Assembly: GCA_023391625.1 (NCBI GenBank)
Contig: JAEWAN010000034.1
Coordinates: forward strand, 806,001-870,000
Reading direction: 5' to 3'
Origin: Bacteroidota bacterium
GTDB lineage: Bacteria > Bacteroidota > Bacteroidia > Bacteroidales > Paludibacteraceae
DNA: 64,000 nucleotides
Below the pieces are notes generated by a model. It searched no databases, was not told the origin of the DNA, and saw only the letters and a program-made list of their open reading frames with translations. Within the stretch, counting starts at the first letter, position 1. Every line of letters begins with the position of its first letter. Shown here piece after piece: positions 35,242 through 45,291 of the stretch. Both the position numbers and the translations under genes were made by a program.

Positions 35242-36231
35242 TTATTTTATCGCCTGCCTTTTCAAATTCTTCATCCCATAAAAAGCATAAAACAAAAAGG
35301 GATTAAGAGCACAAAAGATTTTTATATTTTTCCTTCCTGATTCCCATAACTTTCCGGCATACTCCCGGGCTGTTTTATAATCCCTTTTCCGATATGCCAA
35401 TGACAAAAAAGTCCGGTTTATATAAGCATCATATTTCTTTTCATCATACACGAGATCGTCAGGAAAAGCATCACACATATATTTATTCAGTTTTTTCTCT
35501 TCCGACATACGTTTTCGCAACTTTTCATAATCAACCGGACGTATTACGGATTCATTATTCCATCGCACGGTTGTGGAAACAACCGGCAAACAATGAAACT
35601 TAGTATGTTTAGCCAGAAACAACCAGGTATTCCAATCTTGTAAAGTGAACTGATATTTTATATAATCATCCAATTTTACATACTTAAGTAAATCGGATTT
35701 TCTAAAAAGAGTTGAAGAATTACAACACCGGAATTTATCTGTATAAAATATCGTACGCAACAAAGAATCTTCATATTTCAGATCATGTATAATCTGCTCT
35801 TCCACTTTGCTCGTTGAAGAGTTTATGGCTCTGTAATCGGTATGCACCAAACTATAATCGTCATTCTGTTCAAGAAAATCAACCTGTAACTGCAGTTTTT
35901 CCGGCAAATGCCAATAATCATCATTATCACAATTCGCTACATATTTTCCTCTCGCAAGCTTGACACAATGCGCCCAATTCGCAGCCAGCCCGATATTCTG
36001 TTCCTGAAATAACAGCTGGATTTTATCTGGATATTTTTCCTGATATTTTTTCAATAAGAAACGTGTTTCCTGAGAACTGAAATCATCTCCAATAATAATT
36101 TCATAATCAAAAGCGCACTTCTGGCTTAAAACACCATTCAAAGTATCCTCTATGGTATCAACCCTATTATAAGAGGGTATAATAACCGAAACTAAGGGAT
36201 TCTTTATTAAACTATCTGATTTTATCAACAT
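35242..36231 (-). CDS. GT2 family glycosyltransferase
   Basis: A 329-residue GT-A transferase with VSVIIPSYNRVDTIEDTLNGVLSQ and GDDFSSQET in the nucleotide-binding half and VANCDNDDYWHLPEKLQLQ providing the DxD motif near residue 98. FTLQDWNTWLFLAKH takes the place of the usual ED acceptor segment. A helical C-terminus of about 80 residues follows. It is the middle member of a run of three GT2-related genes. The sugar is unknown. Confidence 0.88.
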   Translation of the reverse strand: MLIKSDSLIKNPLVSVIIPSYNRVDTIEDTLNGVLSQKCAFDYEIIIGDDFSSQETRFLLKKYQEKYPDKIQLLFQEQNIGLAANWAHCVKLARGKYVANCDNDDYWHLPEKLQLQVDFLEQNDDYSLVHTDYRAINSSTSKVEEQIIHDLKYEDSLLRTIFYTDKFRCCNSSTLFRKSDLLKYVKLDDYIKYQFTLQDWNTWLFLAKHTKFHCLPVVSTTVRWNNESVIRPVDYEKLRKRMSEEKKLNKYMCDAFPDDLVYDEKKYDAYINRTFLSLAYRKRDYKTAREYAGKLWESGRKNIKIFCALNPFLFYAFYGMKNLKRQAIK

Positions 36232-36257
36232 AAAAATTTCCTGTTATTTGCCAGAAA

Positions 36258-37220
36258 TCACTTTTTAATCAATGCTTCTATCTTTATAAAGATACGAAAA
36301 AAAATCGGATTAAGACGTATTAAACGATAAATAAGTTTATGCCTTCTGGACACGCTTACCTGCTTATAATCAGCCCAGTTTATTTTATCTACAACATCCC
36401 GATCCTTGAAAGAGAACTCCTTCTGTATGTTCGATAAAAACATCAGGTAATACATCCCGGCCAGCGCTTTATAAAGTACCGATTTTTCAATATCCTGCTT
36501 AGGGATAAAGAAATCCGACAACTGATTGGCAATAGCAATCATATCGAACATCCTCTTTTTCTGGGGCACCGTTGTTATGCTTCCACCCCTGATTCTGTAA
36601 ACATATACCACGTCTGAAACCAACCTCACACTATCGGCATAATAACAGGCTATCGGTGTAAACAAGTTATCTTCATGATACAGTCCCTCTTCAAAATAAA
36701 GGTCCTCTTGAAGTAAAAATTCCCTCCTGTACAAACGTAAAACAGCACACACAAAACTGAACATTCTCGTTTTCAAAGCAAAAGCATTGTAATAATCCCA
36801 TCCGGACATTACGGTGTCGGAAAGAGGAGTATCCGCCACTTCCAACCCGGTATCCTCATAATACAGTTTTCCTGAGAAACAGACCATATCCTCCCCGGAA
36901 GCCTTTCCGGCCAATGTTTCCAATGAACATGGAATTAACCAGTCATCACTATCAACAAACAATATATATTCTCCTTTAGCCTCCCTGATTCCTGCATTAC
37001 GGGCACTACTCAACCCTTTATTGGCCTGACTAATAATTTTAATCCGTCCGTCCCTTTCCATATAATTTTCAAGGACACACAAACTATTGTCTGTGGAACC
37101 ATCGTTTACACATATAATCTCATAATTATTATAGGATTGATTCATAATGGAGTCTAGGCAATCCGGTAAATACCTTTCTACATTATATACAGGTATGACA
37201 ATGGAAAAAAATGAATTCAT
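36258..37220 (-). CDS. GT2 family glycosyltransferase
   Basis: A 320-residue GT-A transferase opening FSIVIPVYNVERYLPDCLDSIMNQSY, with VNDGSTDNS, FVDSDDWLIP as the DxD motif near residue 90 and YHEDNLFTPI as the catalytic ED segment. It closely follows the standard pattern of capsule GT2 enzymes (EpsJ/CpsI-like). The gap to the upstream gene is 81 nt, larger than most in this locus. Confidence 0.9.
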   Translation of the reverse strand: MNSFFSIVIPVYNVERYLPDCLDSIMNQSYNNYEIICVNDGSTDNSLCVLENYMERDGRIKIISQANKGLSSARNAGIREAKGEYILFVDSDDWLIPCSLETLAGKASGEDMVCFSGKLYYEDTGLEVADTPLSDTVMSGWDYYNAFALKTRMFSFVCAVLRLYRREFLLQEDLYFEEGLYHEDNLFTPIACYYADSVRLVSDVVYVYRIRGGSITTVPQKKRMFDMIAIANQLSDFFIPKQDIEKSVLYKALAGMYYLMFLSNIQKEFSFKDRDVVDKINWADYKQVSVSRRHKLIYRLIRLNPIFFRIFIKIEALIKK

Positions 37221-37301
37221 TCAATAATATAACAATCTTTACTGCGGTTATGTTTCCTTGCGGCAATAATTCTTATCTGCCATCAATTCAATGGGACAAG
37301 G

Positions 37302-38099
37302 TTATCCTTTTTTATTTTTTAATAATCTCTTTTTTAACTTCACCAGAAAACGTTGTAACTGATACATTTGTATCAATGCAAAAGAAGAAATATTTTCTTT
37401 TACCGATACCGGATATTTCAAACCGGATAATCCGGAACATTCTTTCACCACATTATTGATTCTTTTTGTATGTTTCCGGTCTGTATTATACATCCTTGAA
37501 TACCAAGTGTGTATTAAAAAAGGAATACCCATGTGGTTTTTCAGTATTGTGGACTCCCCATCCGGATGATCTGCCGAATCCAGGTATAAGGTTTTAAAAT
37601 TCTGGCTTAACCATACGAAAAAATGACAGTACGGCTCATTATTCACGAATTCATATCCTATTCTCAACAATTTATCCGGAAAACCGTCCATGTATTCCGC
37701 ACGATGATACGGAAAAGATTCTATGGCTTCTTTTGAAAATTTATTCCTGATAGCCGCGACATTCAGTATATTAAAAAAAGGATTGGTCACCAAAGGATTA
37801 GCCCGCCTTAAATGTGCCACCCCACCATCCGGCATACCACAATTGACGTAATCATTTTCAATCATATAATAAAGAAGTTTCTTCAGTTCTGACAAATCAT
37901 AAACAAAAGCATCCTCATCAATATTGATAATTATATCAGCTTCCGTATCTTCCACCAATTGATACAAATAACCATCAGCGCTGGTATTTAATAAGCGGAT
38001 CTTGGGGTAAGGCAAATCCAGAAAAAACATAGCTCTTTCATAAAGAGCTTTATTCATAGACCTAGTGTATATTTTAATTCTGTATTTTTCCAAATTCAT
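37302..38099 (-). CDS. Putative glycosyltransferase of unrecognised family
   Basis: A 265-residue soluble protein. It opens with a strand-helix pattern (YRIKIYTRSMNKALYERAMFFLDLP), and DTEADIIINIDEDAFVYDLSELKKLL near residues 52-74 resembles the metal-binding DxD core of GT-A folds, with IDEDAFV as the probable motif. FLIHTWYSRMYN follows near the C-terminus. No named family was recognised. Its place between a GT2 and a deacetylase gene suggests it adds or trims a sugar of the glycan. Confidence 0.5.
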   Translation of the reverse strand: MNLEKYRIKIYTRSMNKALYERAMFFLDLPYPKIRLLNTSADGYLYQLVEDTEADIIINIDEDAFVYDLSELKKLLYYMIENDYVNCGMPDGGVAHLRRANPLVTNPFFNILNVAAIRNKFSKEAIESFPYHRAEYMDGFPDKLLRIGYEFVNNEPYCHFFVWLSQNFKTLYLDSADHPDGESTILKNHMGIPFLIHTWYSRMYNTDRKHTKRINNVVKECSGLSGLKYPVSVKENISSFALIQMYQLQRFLVKLKKRLLKNKKG

Positions 38100-38126
38100 T
38101 TCTATGTAAACAAATACGATAAATTT

Positions 38127-39035
38127 TTATTTTTCAGTCAATGTATTTCTTTTTAAACGGATTGCTTTTTCTCCTTCTCTGACCAACCCTCCATTTGCCA
38201 GAGCAGCCGTTTTATAACCCGATTGCCGAACCAAAGCCACAACCCTGTCATCATAATCACCGTAAGGATAGGCAAAATGATTCACCGGAACTTTAATTGC
38301 TTCTTCCAATTTAGCTTTTGATTCTAATAATTCTTTTCTGATCCTATCATCAGGAAGCTTTGTTAATGCCGGATGGGAAACGGTATGCGAAGCAATGGTG
38401 CATAAAGGCTCGTTTGCCAAATCCTGTATTTGCTTCCAGTTCAATGTCATTAAATGTTCCGCATCCAACGGAAAAGGATAAGATATCAATAAATCCTGTA
38501 TAGTTTCCTGCATGTTGTCCGACTGCACGGAAAATACTTTATCCCTAATCTGGCGAAACACTTCATTCTTCTCAACCAAAGACTTACAATGATACGTTGT
38601 TCCATCCGACAAGGTCAACTTTTCTTCATTCAATAAAATATTTTCCAGAATATACCACCACAAAAGCCCTTTCCCATCCGGAAAATCGGTCGTAACATAA
38701 ATTGCAAACGGACAATTATGTTTTTTAAAAACAGGATAAGCAAGTTCATAATTATCTCTATAACCATCATCCAACGTAAAACAAACAAACTTGCCCTTTT
38801 GCTTCTTTTTTAATGTCATCTGTTCATGCACTTCATCCAACGACACGAAACGGTAACCTTCTGCTTTATATTTCAAAATCGTTTCTTCCAGAAAAACCGG
38901 TGTTACCTCTAACTGACGGTTTTCCTCCAAAACACTTCTTGTTTCCGTTACCCGGTGTAGCATTAACACCTCGCCAACTGCAGGATGAAGCGCCTTGTAT
39001 ATCTTTCTTCTTATCCTCTTTATATAATTCCCCAT
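38127..39035 (-). CDS. Polysaccharide deacetylase (NodB domain)
   Basis: A 302-residue carbohydrate esterase-4 protein with a complete active site: FTLDDGYRDN (D89 catalytic base, D90 metal), SHTVSHP (H217 and H221, the metal-binding HxxxH pattern) and FAYPYGDYDD. A helical insertion of about 85 residues sits between the first and second motifs. No signal peptide is visible, so it may act on a lipid-linked intermediate inside the cell. This is the most canonical of the three deacetylase-type genes in the locus. Confidence 0.85.
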   Translation of the reverse strand: MGNYIKRIRRKIYKALHPAVGEVLMLHRVTETRSVLEENRQLEVTPVFLEETILKYKAEGYRFVSLDEVHEQMTLKKKQKGKFVCFTLDDGYRDNYELAYPVFKKHNCPFAIYVTTDFPDGKGLLWWYILENILLNEEKLTLSDGTTYHCKSLVEKNEVFRQIRDKVFSVQSDNMQETIQDLLISYPFPLDAEHLMTLNWKQIQDLANEPLCTIASHTVSHPALTKLPDDRIRKELLESKAKLEEAIKVPVNHFAYPYGDYDDRVVALVRQSGYKTAALANGGLVREGEKAIRLKRNTLTEK

Positions 39036-39041
39036 ACCGGC

Positions 39042-40058
39042 CTACTTCCTGTTTAAAAGACTGTCAAACAATAACCTGGCATTTCTTCTTGGTGTCAAAT
39101 AAATCCAGCGCAATGAAAATATGTAACGGAACATATATTTCATTTTCTTCTCCGGAAAAAATATTTTCAAGATATAGGCTTTATAACCAATCTGCATATA
39201 CCGGTTTAGCTCTTTTTTCAGCACTTTATGCTGAATGTATTGAGTACGTCGGTTTTCCGTAAGCAGTAAATTTGCAAAATTCTTACTTCGCCTGTAATCA
39301 TGGACACTGCAAAAATCAAGGTTAGCAAAAACTTTCTGGAAAAAATCCAGTTCCACACCCGATATAGAAGGATAAATGCGCCTTACCAACTCTTCCCTTA
39401 CGGTATAGGATTTCTCTCGCTGTATTAAATTAGAATCCTGAGTTATCTGAGTGCCATGCTGCCGATAATAAACCAACACCTCCGGTATATTATAAATATG
39501 GGTCCTGTCCAATGCATCAACCCACATTTTATAATCTTCCGCCGGATAAAAATCCGCATTATATAACAACCCGGATTCTATCAAAAAAGACATCCTGAAA
39601 ACAACACTCGGATGACTCATCATGCAATAAAACAAAAAGCCTACTTTCAACGCATCATTCTCAACCGGAAATATAAAATCTCCATTTATTACTCCAAATT
39701 TACGTATAGAAGTTCCACAAATGCCAACATCGCTTCTTACTTCCAGCAAACTTATCTGTTTTTCAAGCTTGAGAGGTTCCCATAAATCATCTGCATCCAT
39801 TCTAGCCAAGAACTCGGTTTCAGTCATTCCTATCCCCTTATTCAAGGTTGCCACCAAACCCAGATTCTTATCATTCTTACAATAAACAATACGTGGATCT
39901 GAAAAAGACAGGATTATATCCTCGGAATTGTCCGTGGAACCATCATTTATAATTAAAAAACGATAATCCGTAAAAGTCTGGCATAAAACGTTTTGAATAG
40001 TTTCATACAGAAAGTTTCCGGCATTATACACCGGCATTAATATCGTAACTTTGGGCAT
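39042..40058 (-). CDS. GT2 family glycosyltransferase
   Basis: A 338-residue GT-A transferase: VTILMPVYNAGNFLYETIQNVLCQTF and INDGSTDNS, then ARMDADDLWEP as the DxD motif near residue 91 and PAEDYKMWVDALD as the ED segment. The start MPKVTIL lies inside the 3' end of the neighbouring GT2 gene, a 35-nt overlap, so the two are translated together. The sugar donor is unknown. Confidence 0.9.
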   Translation of the reverse strand: MPKVTILMPVYNAGNFLYETIQNVLCQTFTDYRFLIINDGSTDNSEDIILSFSDPRIVYCKNDKNLGLVATLNKGIGMTETEFLARMDADDLWEPLKLEKQISLLEVRSDVGICGTSIRKFGVINGDFIFPVENDALKVGFLFYCMMSHPSVVFRMSFLIESGLLYNADFYPAEDYKMWVDALDRTHIYNIPEVLVYYRQHGTQITQDSNLIQREKSYTVREELVRRIYPSISGVELDFFQKVFANLDFCSVHDYRRSKNFANLLLTENRRTQYIQHKVLKKELNRYMQIGYKAYILKIFFPEKKMKYMFRYIFSLRWIYLTPRRNARLLFDSLLNRK

Positions 40059-40992
40059 TATCTTTCCTGCCTTTCCTTTTTAACGAGTAATAAAATGATA
40101 CAGGTATATTTATCAAATATATACCCAGGTATCTTGAAAACAATAGATTTTTTATTGACTTTTTTGTATTACGGGAATAATGAAACCTACGCTGATACTT
40201 ATTATACTTTTTAGCCCACACAACAGCTAAATTCAATCTATTTACAAAGTTAAGCTTTTTTTGGATATAATGGTATATTTCCAGCCCCTCAATAAAGGTT
40301 AATCCTTTTTTTTCTGCTTCCGACGATACATTCCGGGAGTGTACGCGGAAAAAATTCAACGGCTTTTTTATCTCCAGCACATCCATCTGCTCCGAAAGCA
40401 AAACGTAAAAAAACCAGTCACCACAATAATGCATATTCAAAAAAAGTTTCTGTTTCTCCGGAGAAGGATAAACAGACTTCCGAAACATCATCATGCTGGC
40501 ATTCCAAATGGAATTATTCAACGAGAGTTTTTGCCGGATAAAATTTTCCCCTTCATATTCCACAAGATTATCACACGTATCGGTATAAAGCGCTTCATAA
40601 GTAACCACATTATTCTCATCAATAAGTTTAGAGGCCGTATATATCAACCCGACTGCCGGTCTTTTTTCAAATTCTTTTACGACTGTTTCTAAAAATTCAG
40701 GAGCAGCCATATCATCACTTTCAGCTATCCAGATGTATTTCCCCTTAACCAGCTCAATTCCTTTATTCCACTGCCTGAAGGTACTTCCGCCATTCCGGTC
40801 ATTAAAAATGATGTGCGATACTTTTGGATGATTCTCATATTCCAGCAATACATCCCGGCTATTATCCGTAGAACAATCGTCCAGTATAATCAGCTCAAAA
40901 TCCTGAAAGGTCTGAGCCAAAATACTATCAATCCGATAACATAAGTATGCGGCATGATTATAATTGGGCACTATTACTGAAACTAATGGCAT
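40024..40992 (-). CDS. GT2 family glycosyltransferase
   Basis: A 322-residue GT-A transferase with VSVIVPNYNHAAYLCYRIDSIL and LDDCSTDNS, WIAESDDMAAPEF as the DxD motif near residue 87, and a helical C-terminus. The start at 40992 is chosen because MPLVSVIVPNYNH is the usual GT2 beginning; an in-frame ATG 51 nt upstream would add a tail that overlaps the WbsX gene. It overlaps the next GT2 gene by 35 nt. Confidence 0.88.
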   Translation of the reverse strand: MPLVSVIVPNYNHAAYLCYRIDSILAQTFQDFELIILDDCSTDNSRDVLLEYENHPKVSHIIFNDRNGGSTFRQWNKGIELVKGKYIWIAESDDMAAPEFLETVVKEFEKRPAVGLIYTASKLIDENNVVTYEALYTDTCDNLVEYEGENFIRQKLSLNNSIWNASMMMFRKSVYPSPEKQKLFLNMHYCGDWFFYVLLSEQMDVLEIKKPLNFFRVHSRNVSSEAEKKGLTFIEGLEIYHYIQKKLNFVNRLNLAVVWAKKYNKYQRRFHYSRNTKKSIKNLLFSRYLGIYLINIPVSFYYSLKRKGRKDNAQSYDINAGV

Positions 40993-41027
40993 AATGTATA
41001 AAATTACTCTGTTCCCGAATTCCGATA

Positions 41028-42248
41028 TTAACGGGTAAACCAACTTTTTACTTTACGAAAAGGATAAGTTATAACACGCCCTAACTTATAATATTTAGAG
41101 TGATACAACCTCGCTTCGTTTTGATAAAGGGTCAACTTCTGCAACAATTTATAACGATTCTTTTCTAAATAATTACAATAATTTTCCGGAGATAAAATTT
41201 TTTCCTTAGAAAGAGCATCCTTTATGGCTTCCAAATATTTATAACCATACTTTTTATCCGGTTCCACATGGCAGCCTTCCCCCCATTCATTCCAGGCATT
41301 CACAAAAATAAAAGCCTCATCCTCCGTAAATTTCTCTTGGGTATATTCTATCATCTTCCTCAACGAATAACAAAATAAATCGGGGTCTGATCCTACATAA
41401 ACCGTAATGTTATCCTTTTTCCGGGCCGTATTATCCCATGAAGGAGATACGCACCTGAAAGTTTTATAATTATACTCTTTTGCCACCTGGTTAGCTACCA
41501 CTTCCTCATAATGGTAAGTTTTAGAAATCAGTTTATTATCTATATACTCCAACGAAACATCCTTCAAATCTCTCGTATTAGGAGTAAACTCCAGTGCAGC
41601 ATCAAAATTCACCTCCGAAGGTAAAGTTCCCGAAACAAAATTTTCAGCTCTTACCAAATAGATACCATCAAACCCATACTTCTTTACTTCCGTCCGCCAT
41701 ATTTCCGCCGTTTTGCTTATATCCGGGAACAATTCTGTCCTATAAACAACAAACAAGGGTTTTCCGTTGATTTTTATATACCGATCATCCGCAAAAACAT
41801 TTTCACACAAAAAACGGATATGTGCCAAATCGTCTTCAAACGAATAGGCTTGTGGTTGTATTATTTCATGTTCACTGCCATCCCACCTCTTACTCCAGTG
41901 TTCGTTGGCCCAGATATAACAAAAAGGAAAATCTATTTCTTTTGATTTCAAGAAATTATCAAGCGGCAAGTTCAATAACCTTTTTCCATTAAACCAATAA
42001 TGGTAAAAAGCGAATCCATGGATACCATATTCCTGGGCCATGCCGACCTGCTTTTTCATTATTTCAACATCAGTCAAGTCATAATACCCCAAATCATCAT
42101 GAGGAACATGGGGTTGATAATGGTTTTCAAACAGAGGCTTCCCTCTCTTTACGTTTGTCCATTCAGTAAACCCCTCACCCCACGCCTTATTATTTTCCGG
42201 TATAGGGTGATATTGAGGTAAATATATTGCAAGTAATTTCGGCTTCAT
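41028..42248 (-). CDS. WbsX family protein (GH99-like)
   Basis: A 406-residue cytoplasmic protein of the WbsX family, found in O-antigen and capsule loci. The opening LLAIYLPQYHPIPENNKAWGEGFTEW is diagnostic, followed by HGFAFYHYWFNGKRLL and later FVNAWNEWGEGCHVEPD, the GH99-related barrel. WbsX proteins are annotated as glycosyltransferases or endo-hydrolases, and biochemical proof is scarce. The start overlaps the wzt stop codon (ATGA), so it is translationally coupled to the exporter ATPase. Confidence 0.86.
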   Translation of the reverse strand: MKPKLLAIYLPQYHPIPENNKAWGEGFTEWTNVKRGKPLFENHYQPHVPHDDLGYYDLTDVEIMKKQVGMAQEYGIHGFAFYHYWFNGKRLLNLPLDNFLKSKEIDFPFCYIWANEHWSKRWDGSEHEIIQPQAYSFEDDLAHIRFLCENVFADDRYIKINGKPLFVVYRTELFPDISKTAEIWRTEVKKYGFDGIYLVRAENFVSGTLPSEVNFDAALEFTPNTRDLKDVSLEYIDNKLISKTYHYEEVVANQVAKEYNYKTFRCVSPSWDNTARKKDNITVYVGSDPDLFCYSLRKMIEYTQEKFTEDEAFIFVNAWNEWGEGCHVEPDKKYGYKYLEAIKDALSKEKILSPENYCNYLEKNRYKLLQKLTLYQNEARLYHSKYYKLGRVITYPFRKVKSWFTR

Positions 42249-43552
42249 TTTTCAATAACTTCTCTTACATTCCAGCTTAACTTAGGTCTTACGATACCCG
42301 GCAACACATCTGTATAGAATTTCGGGCGTGCTGAATTAATAATACTCTCTTCTACATGAATTTTTATGAGATCCATCTCGTGAAAAAGCACACGATAAGG
42401 TGAATAACGCATACAGGCAAAACTTACGGAATAATCGCCGTTTTGTAACAGATTTCCCGGAATACAAACACTCGTATGATATATCCCCTTTTTTACTTTC
42501 TCCATTCCTGCATATTCATTGGAATCATGGGAAGTAAATACATGAATACCCTCTTCATTAAAAAGGTTAAAACTATGTGTAAACGTTTCCGTCTCTTTCA
42601 GAACCACATACTCAAAATTCACATTTATATTCTCGTTTACAGATACATAATCCACTATTTTTCCATCATCCGTTGTAATATATGCCTTCAGCAGCTTTAT
42701 ATCCTCACATCCGGGTGCATCACCGACTTGCCATTCTTTTCGGGATAATAAATCATGAGTTGACGAATTCAAATACCTTTCAACCACATCGTTTATATTG
42801 CTTATATAATCAACCTGACCATCATCCAAAAGAACGCCCGTTTTACACAGAGCCTTGATACTCGCCATATTATGACTGACAAACAATACTGTTCTACCCT
42901 CACCCTTGCTTACATCCTGCATTTTACCGATAGCTTTTTTCTGGAACTCTGCATCTCCCACAGCCAGCACTTCATCCACAACCAATATTTCCGGATCAAG
43001 ATGCGCCGCTATTGCGAAGCCCAATCTTACAGTCATCCCACTGGAATAACGTTTCGTAGGCGTATCCAGATAACGCTCCACTCCTGAAAAATCTACAATC
43101 TCATCAAGTTTCCGGGAAATCTCGGCTTTAGTCATCCCCATAATAGCACCGTTCATATAAATATTCTCACGTCCGGTCATTTCCGGATGGAAACCGGTTC
43201 CAACTTCCAGAAGTGAAGCTATACGGCCTTTCGCCGTAATAGTTCCCGTAGTAGGGGCTGTCACTTTAGATAGGATTTTAAGCAAAGTCGATTTTCCGGC
43301 TCCGTTTTTCCCTATAATTCCCAAAACATCTCCTTGTTCCACTTCAAAAGTAATATTTTTCAATGCCCACACATATTCGCTTTCCGCTTTCTTAGCCCGG
43401 TCATTTACATCTCCTATTTTTAAATAAGGATCTTCTTTACGAAGTATATTCGTTTTCCACCAACGATTCAAATCATGGCTCAAAGTCCGTGTAGAAACCA
43501 ATCCTAAACGGTATTGTTTTGATATATTTTCAAATTTAATTGCTGTACTCAT
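42245..43552 (-). CDS. wzt: ABC transporter ATPase for polysaccharide export (Wzt) with C-terminal domain
   Basis: The nucleotide-binding subunit of an O-antigen/teichoic-acid-type exporter, 435 residues. Walker A GKNGAGKS is at 81-88, signature YSSGM at 169-173, Walker B ILVVDE at 189-194 and H227 the switch histidine. The region from about 265 to 435 is the extra Wzt C-terminal beta-sandwich that in E. coli O8/O9a recognises the chain's terminal modification. Its permease partner Wzm is at 57951-58790, about 14.4 kb and 13 genes away, unusual for this pair. It overlaps both neighbours by ATGA. Confidence 0.93.
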   Translation of the reverse strand: MSTAIKFENISKQYRLGLVSTRTLSHDLNRWWKTNILRKEDPYLKIGDVNDRAKKAESEYVWALKNITFEVEQGDVLGIIGKNGAGKSTLLKILSKVTAPTTGTITAKGRIASLLEVGTGFHPEMTGRENIYMNGAIMGMTKAEISRKLDEIVDFSGVERYLDTPTKRYSSGMTVRLGFAIAAHLDPEILVVDEVLAVGDAEFQKKAIGKMQDVSKGEGRTVLFVSHNMASIKALCKTGVLLDDGQVDYISNINDVVERYLNSSTHDLLSRKEWQVGDAPGCEDIKLLKAYITTDDGKIVDYVSVNENINVNFEYVVLKETETFTHSFNLFNEEGIHVFTSHDSNEYAGMEKVKKGIYHTSVCIPGNLLQNGDYSVSFACMRYSPYRVLFHEMDLIKIHVEESIINSARPKFYTDVLPGIVRPKLSWNVREVIEK

Positions 43553-45282
43553 TCTGTTTTTTCTCTTGCTATATATAAAACCGACTCCATAGTTTCCGGC
43601 ATATTTTCAGCATATTTTCCTAAATTATATTTTACATACCCTTCCGGGAAATTCCAGTCCGACTTTTTCAGATAATCATAAAATTCTTTTTCCCTCCCTT
43701 CATATATCATAATATAAGGTATTTTCTGCAAAGGAGGCGATTTATAATAATCCATCATATTATAAGTTCCATAAAAAAGGTCATTCGGTATGATTCCTCC
43801 AACGGCATACACCGTTATCAAATCAACCTCAAAAGCCAACATCTTATCGCCTTGTTGAAATCCATGGGCATTTAACAAAGCATTCACTCTTTCTATAAAA
43901 AGTTTCTGCTGCTTAGAAACACGTATATTTTTAAGACGGAATGTATTTTCCAACGCCACATCAGACCTTTGGGGAGAATAGTAATAGTGATATCGCGAAA
44001 AATATCCCAAATGTAAATAAGTAGCAAACATTAAAAGTCCCCACATAAAGACCATTGCAACATACAGTTTTTTAACAAAGAACAATTTCAACAACACAAA
44101 AAAAGCTATTAGCCAAAAAGGCAACAACATAATTGCTTTCGCAGACAAACTCTGATTGGTTCCAAACATACCTGCCACAGGCATTAACATCAATAATCCC
44201 AAAACAATCAGCACTCTGCCTTTGTCGCTGTTAAAAAAGAATAATCTATGTTTTTTCCATCCCGCAATAAAGACGGAACTATAAAATGCAATCGGAATAA
44301 TAAATATATCATTATAAAAGAATGTAAAAACTTTGCGTTGAGTCAAACATACACAAAACATCAAAACAATAAAAATATTTATCCCTATCTTTACCTTATT
44401 GTTTTTTATTCTATCCTGCATTATTATCAACAACACACCTAAAGCGGCAAAGAATAAAAATAACGATATTATCCGGATAAAATAAGTCAGCATTCCTGCA
44501 AGCAAACTCTTATTATCATGACCTGTTATACCATCCTGGGCTATAATAAAACTCCCTTTTATATTTTCATATGTAACCTGAACATCATGAACAAAAAAAT
44601 GATAAATCAGCAAGCCGCCCAATAACCCGGCCAATACATATAATGCATTAAAAAAAATCTGTTTTACCTTACAAGTATAAATGGAACTCCACAAAAAATA
44701 AATAACTATCAATAAAATGCCGGACGACAAATAATTGCACAATGCAAAAACAAACAGGAAACCGGCCAATACATGGGATAAACTTTGCATAAACCGATTC
44801 ATGCGAGGATGAAGAAACAAGATACTACAAACCAGAAAGTATAATATAACCTGAATATCATCGTAATATAGAACAGGACTTGCAAAAGAAAATCCCAACG
44901 CTCCTGACAAAAAAATAAGTGAAAAATATAATGTCCTGTTTATACTTAACTTTAAATAACCGGTAATCCAGGAATAAGAAGAACATGCCAAAAGCAGTAA
45001 AGACGACAACGTTAATACCACATTGAGATAACGCAGGAAAAGAACATTATCTTCCGGGAAAAAAGGGAATAATGCACGCACAATATAATGGTATTGGGAT
45101 ATCCCCGAATGTAAAGGCTGCTCTGCAAGATACCCTTGCAAATAATACCCCTCATCAAAAGAAGTTCCCCTGTTCAACTGTAACAAAATAAGTACATATA
45201 CAAACACCGCAAAAGCCAGTATTACATAGGGCAACCCTTTTTCCTGCATTCTTTTTATTCTATGTAAAAACATCATTCTCAA
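43549..45282 (-). CDS. Polytopic GT-C-like membrane transferase
   Basis: A 577-residue membrane protein with about ten hydrophobic segments and a soluble C-terminal domain from about residue 440. FDEGYYLQGYLAEQP (near residue 41) supplies the acidic pair in the first periplasmic loop, as in GT39/ArnT-type enzymes, which use a polyprenyl-phosphate sugar. Its architecture parallels the gene at 49205-50833 (FSDDGWYLLLLRDLPHG), suggesting related enzymes with different substrates. It overlaps wzt by an ATGA junction. Confidence 0.65.
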   Translation of the reverse strand: MRMMFLHRIKRMQEKGLPYVILAFAVFVYVLILLQLNRGTSFDEGYYLQGYLAEQPLHSGISQYHYIVRALFPFFPEDNVLFLRYLNVVLTLSSLLLLACSSYSWITGYLKLSINRTLYFSLIFLSGALGFSFASPVLYYDDIQVILYFLVCSILFLHPRMNRFMQSLSHVLAGFLFVFALCNYLSSGILLIVIYFLWSSIYTCKVKQIFFNALYVLAGLLGGLLIYHFFVHDVQVTYENIKGSFIIAQDGITGHDNKSLLAGMLTYFIRIISLFLFFAALGVLLIIMQDRIKNNKVKIGINIFIVLMFCVCLTQRKVFTFFYNDIFIIPIAFYSSVFIAGWKKHRLFFFNSDKGRVLIVLGLLMLMPVAGMFGTNQSLSAKAIMLLPFWLIAFFVLLKLFFVKKLYVAMVFMWGLLMFATYLHLGYFSRYHYYYSPQRSDVALENTFRLKNIRVSKQQKLFIERVNALLNAHGFQQGDKMLAFEVDLITVYAVGGIIPNDLFYGTYNMMDYYKSPPLQKIPYIMIYEGREKEFYDYLKKSDWNFPEGYVKYNLGKYAENMPETMESVLYIAREKTE

Positions 45283-45291
45283 AATATCCCA

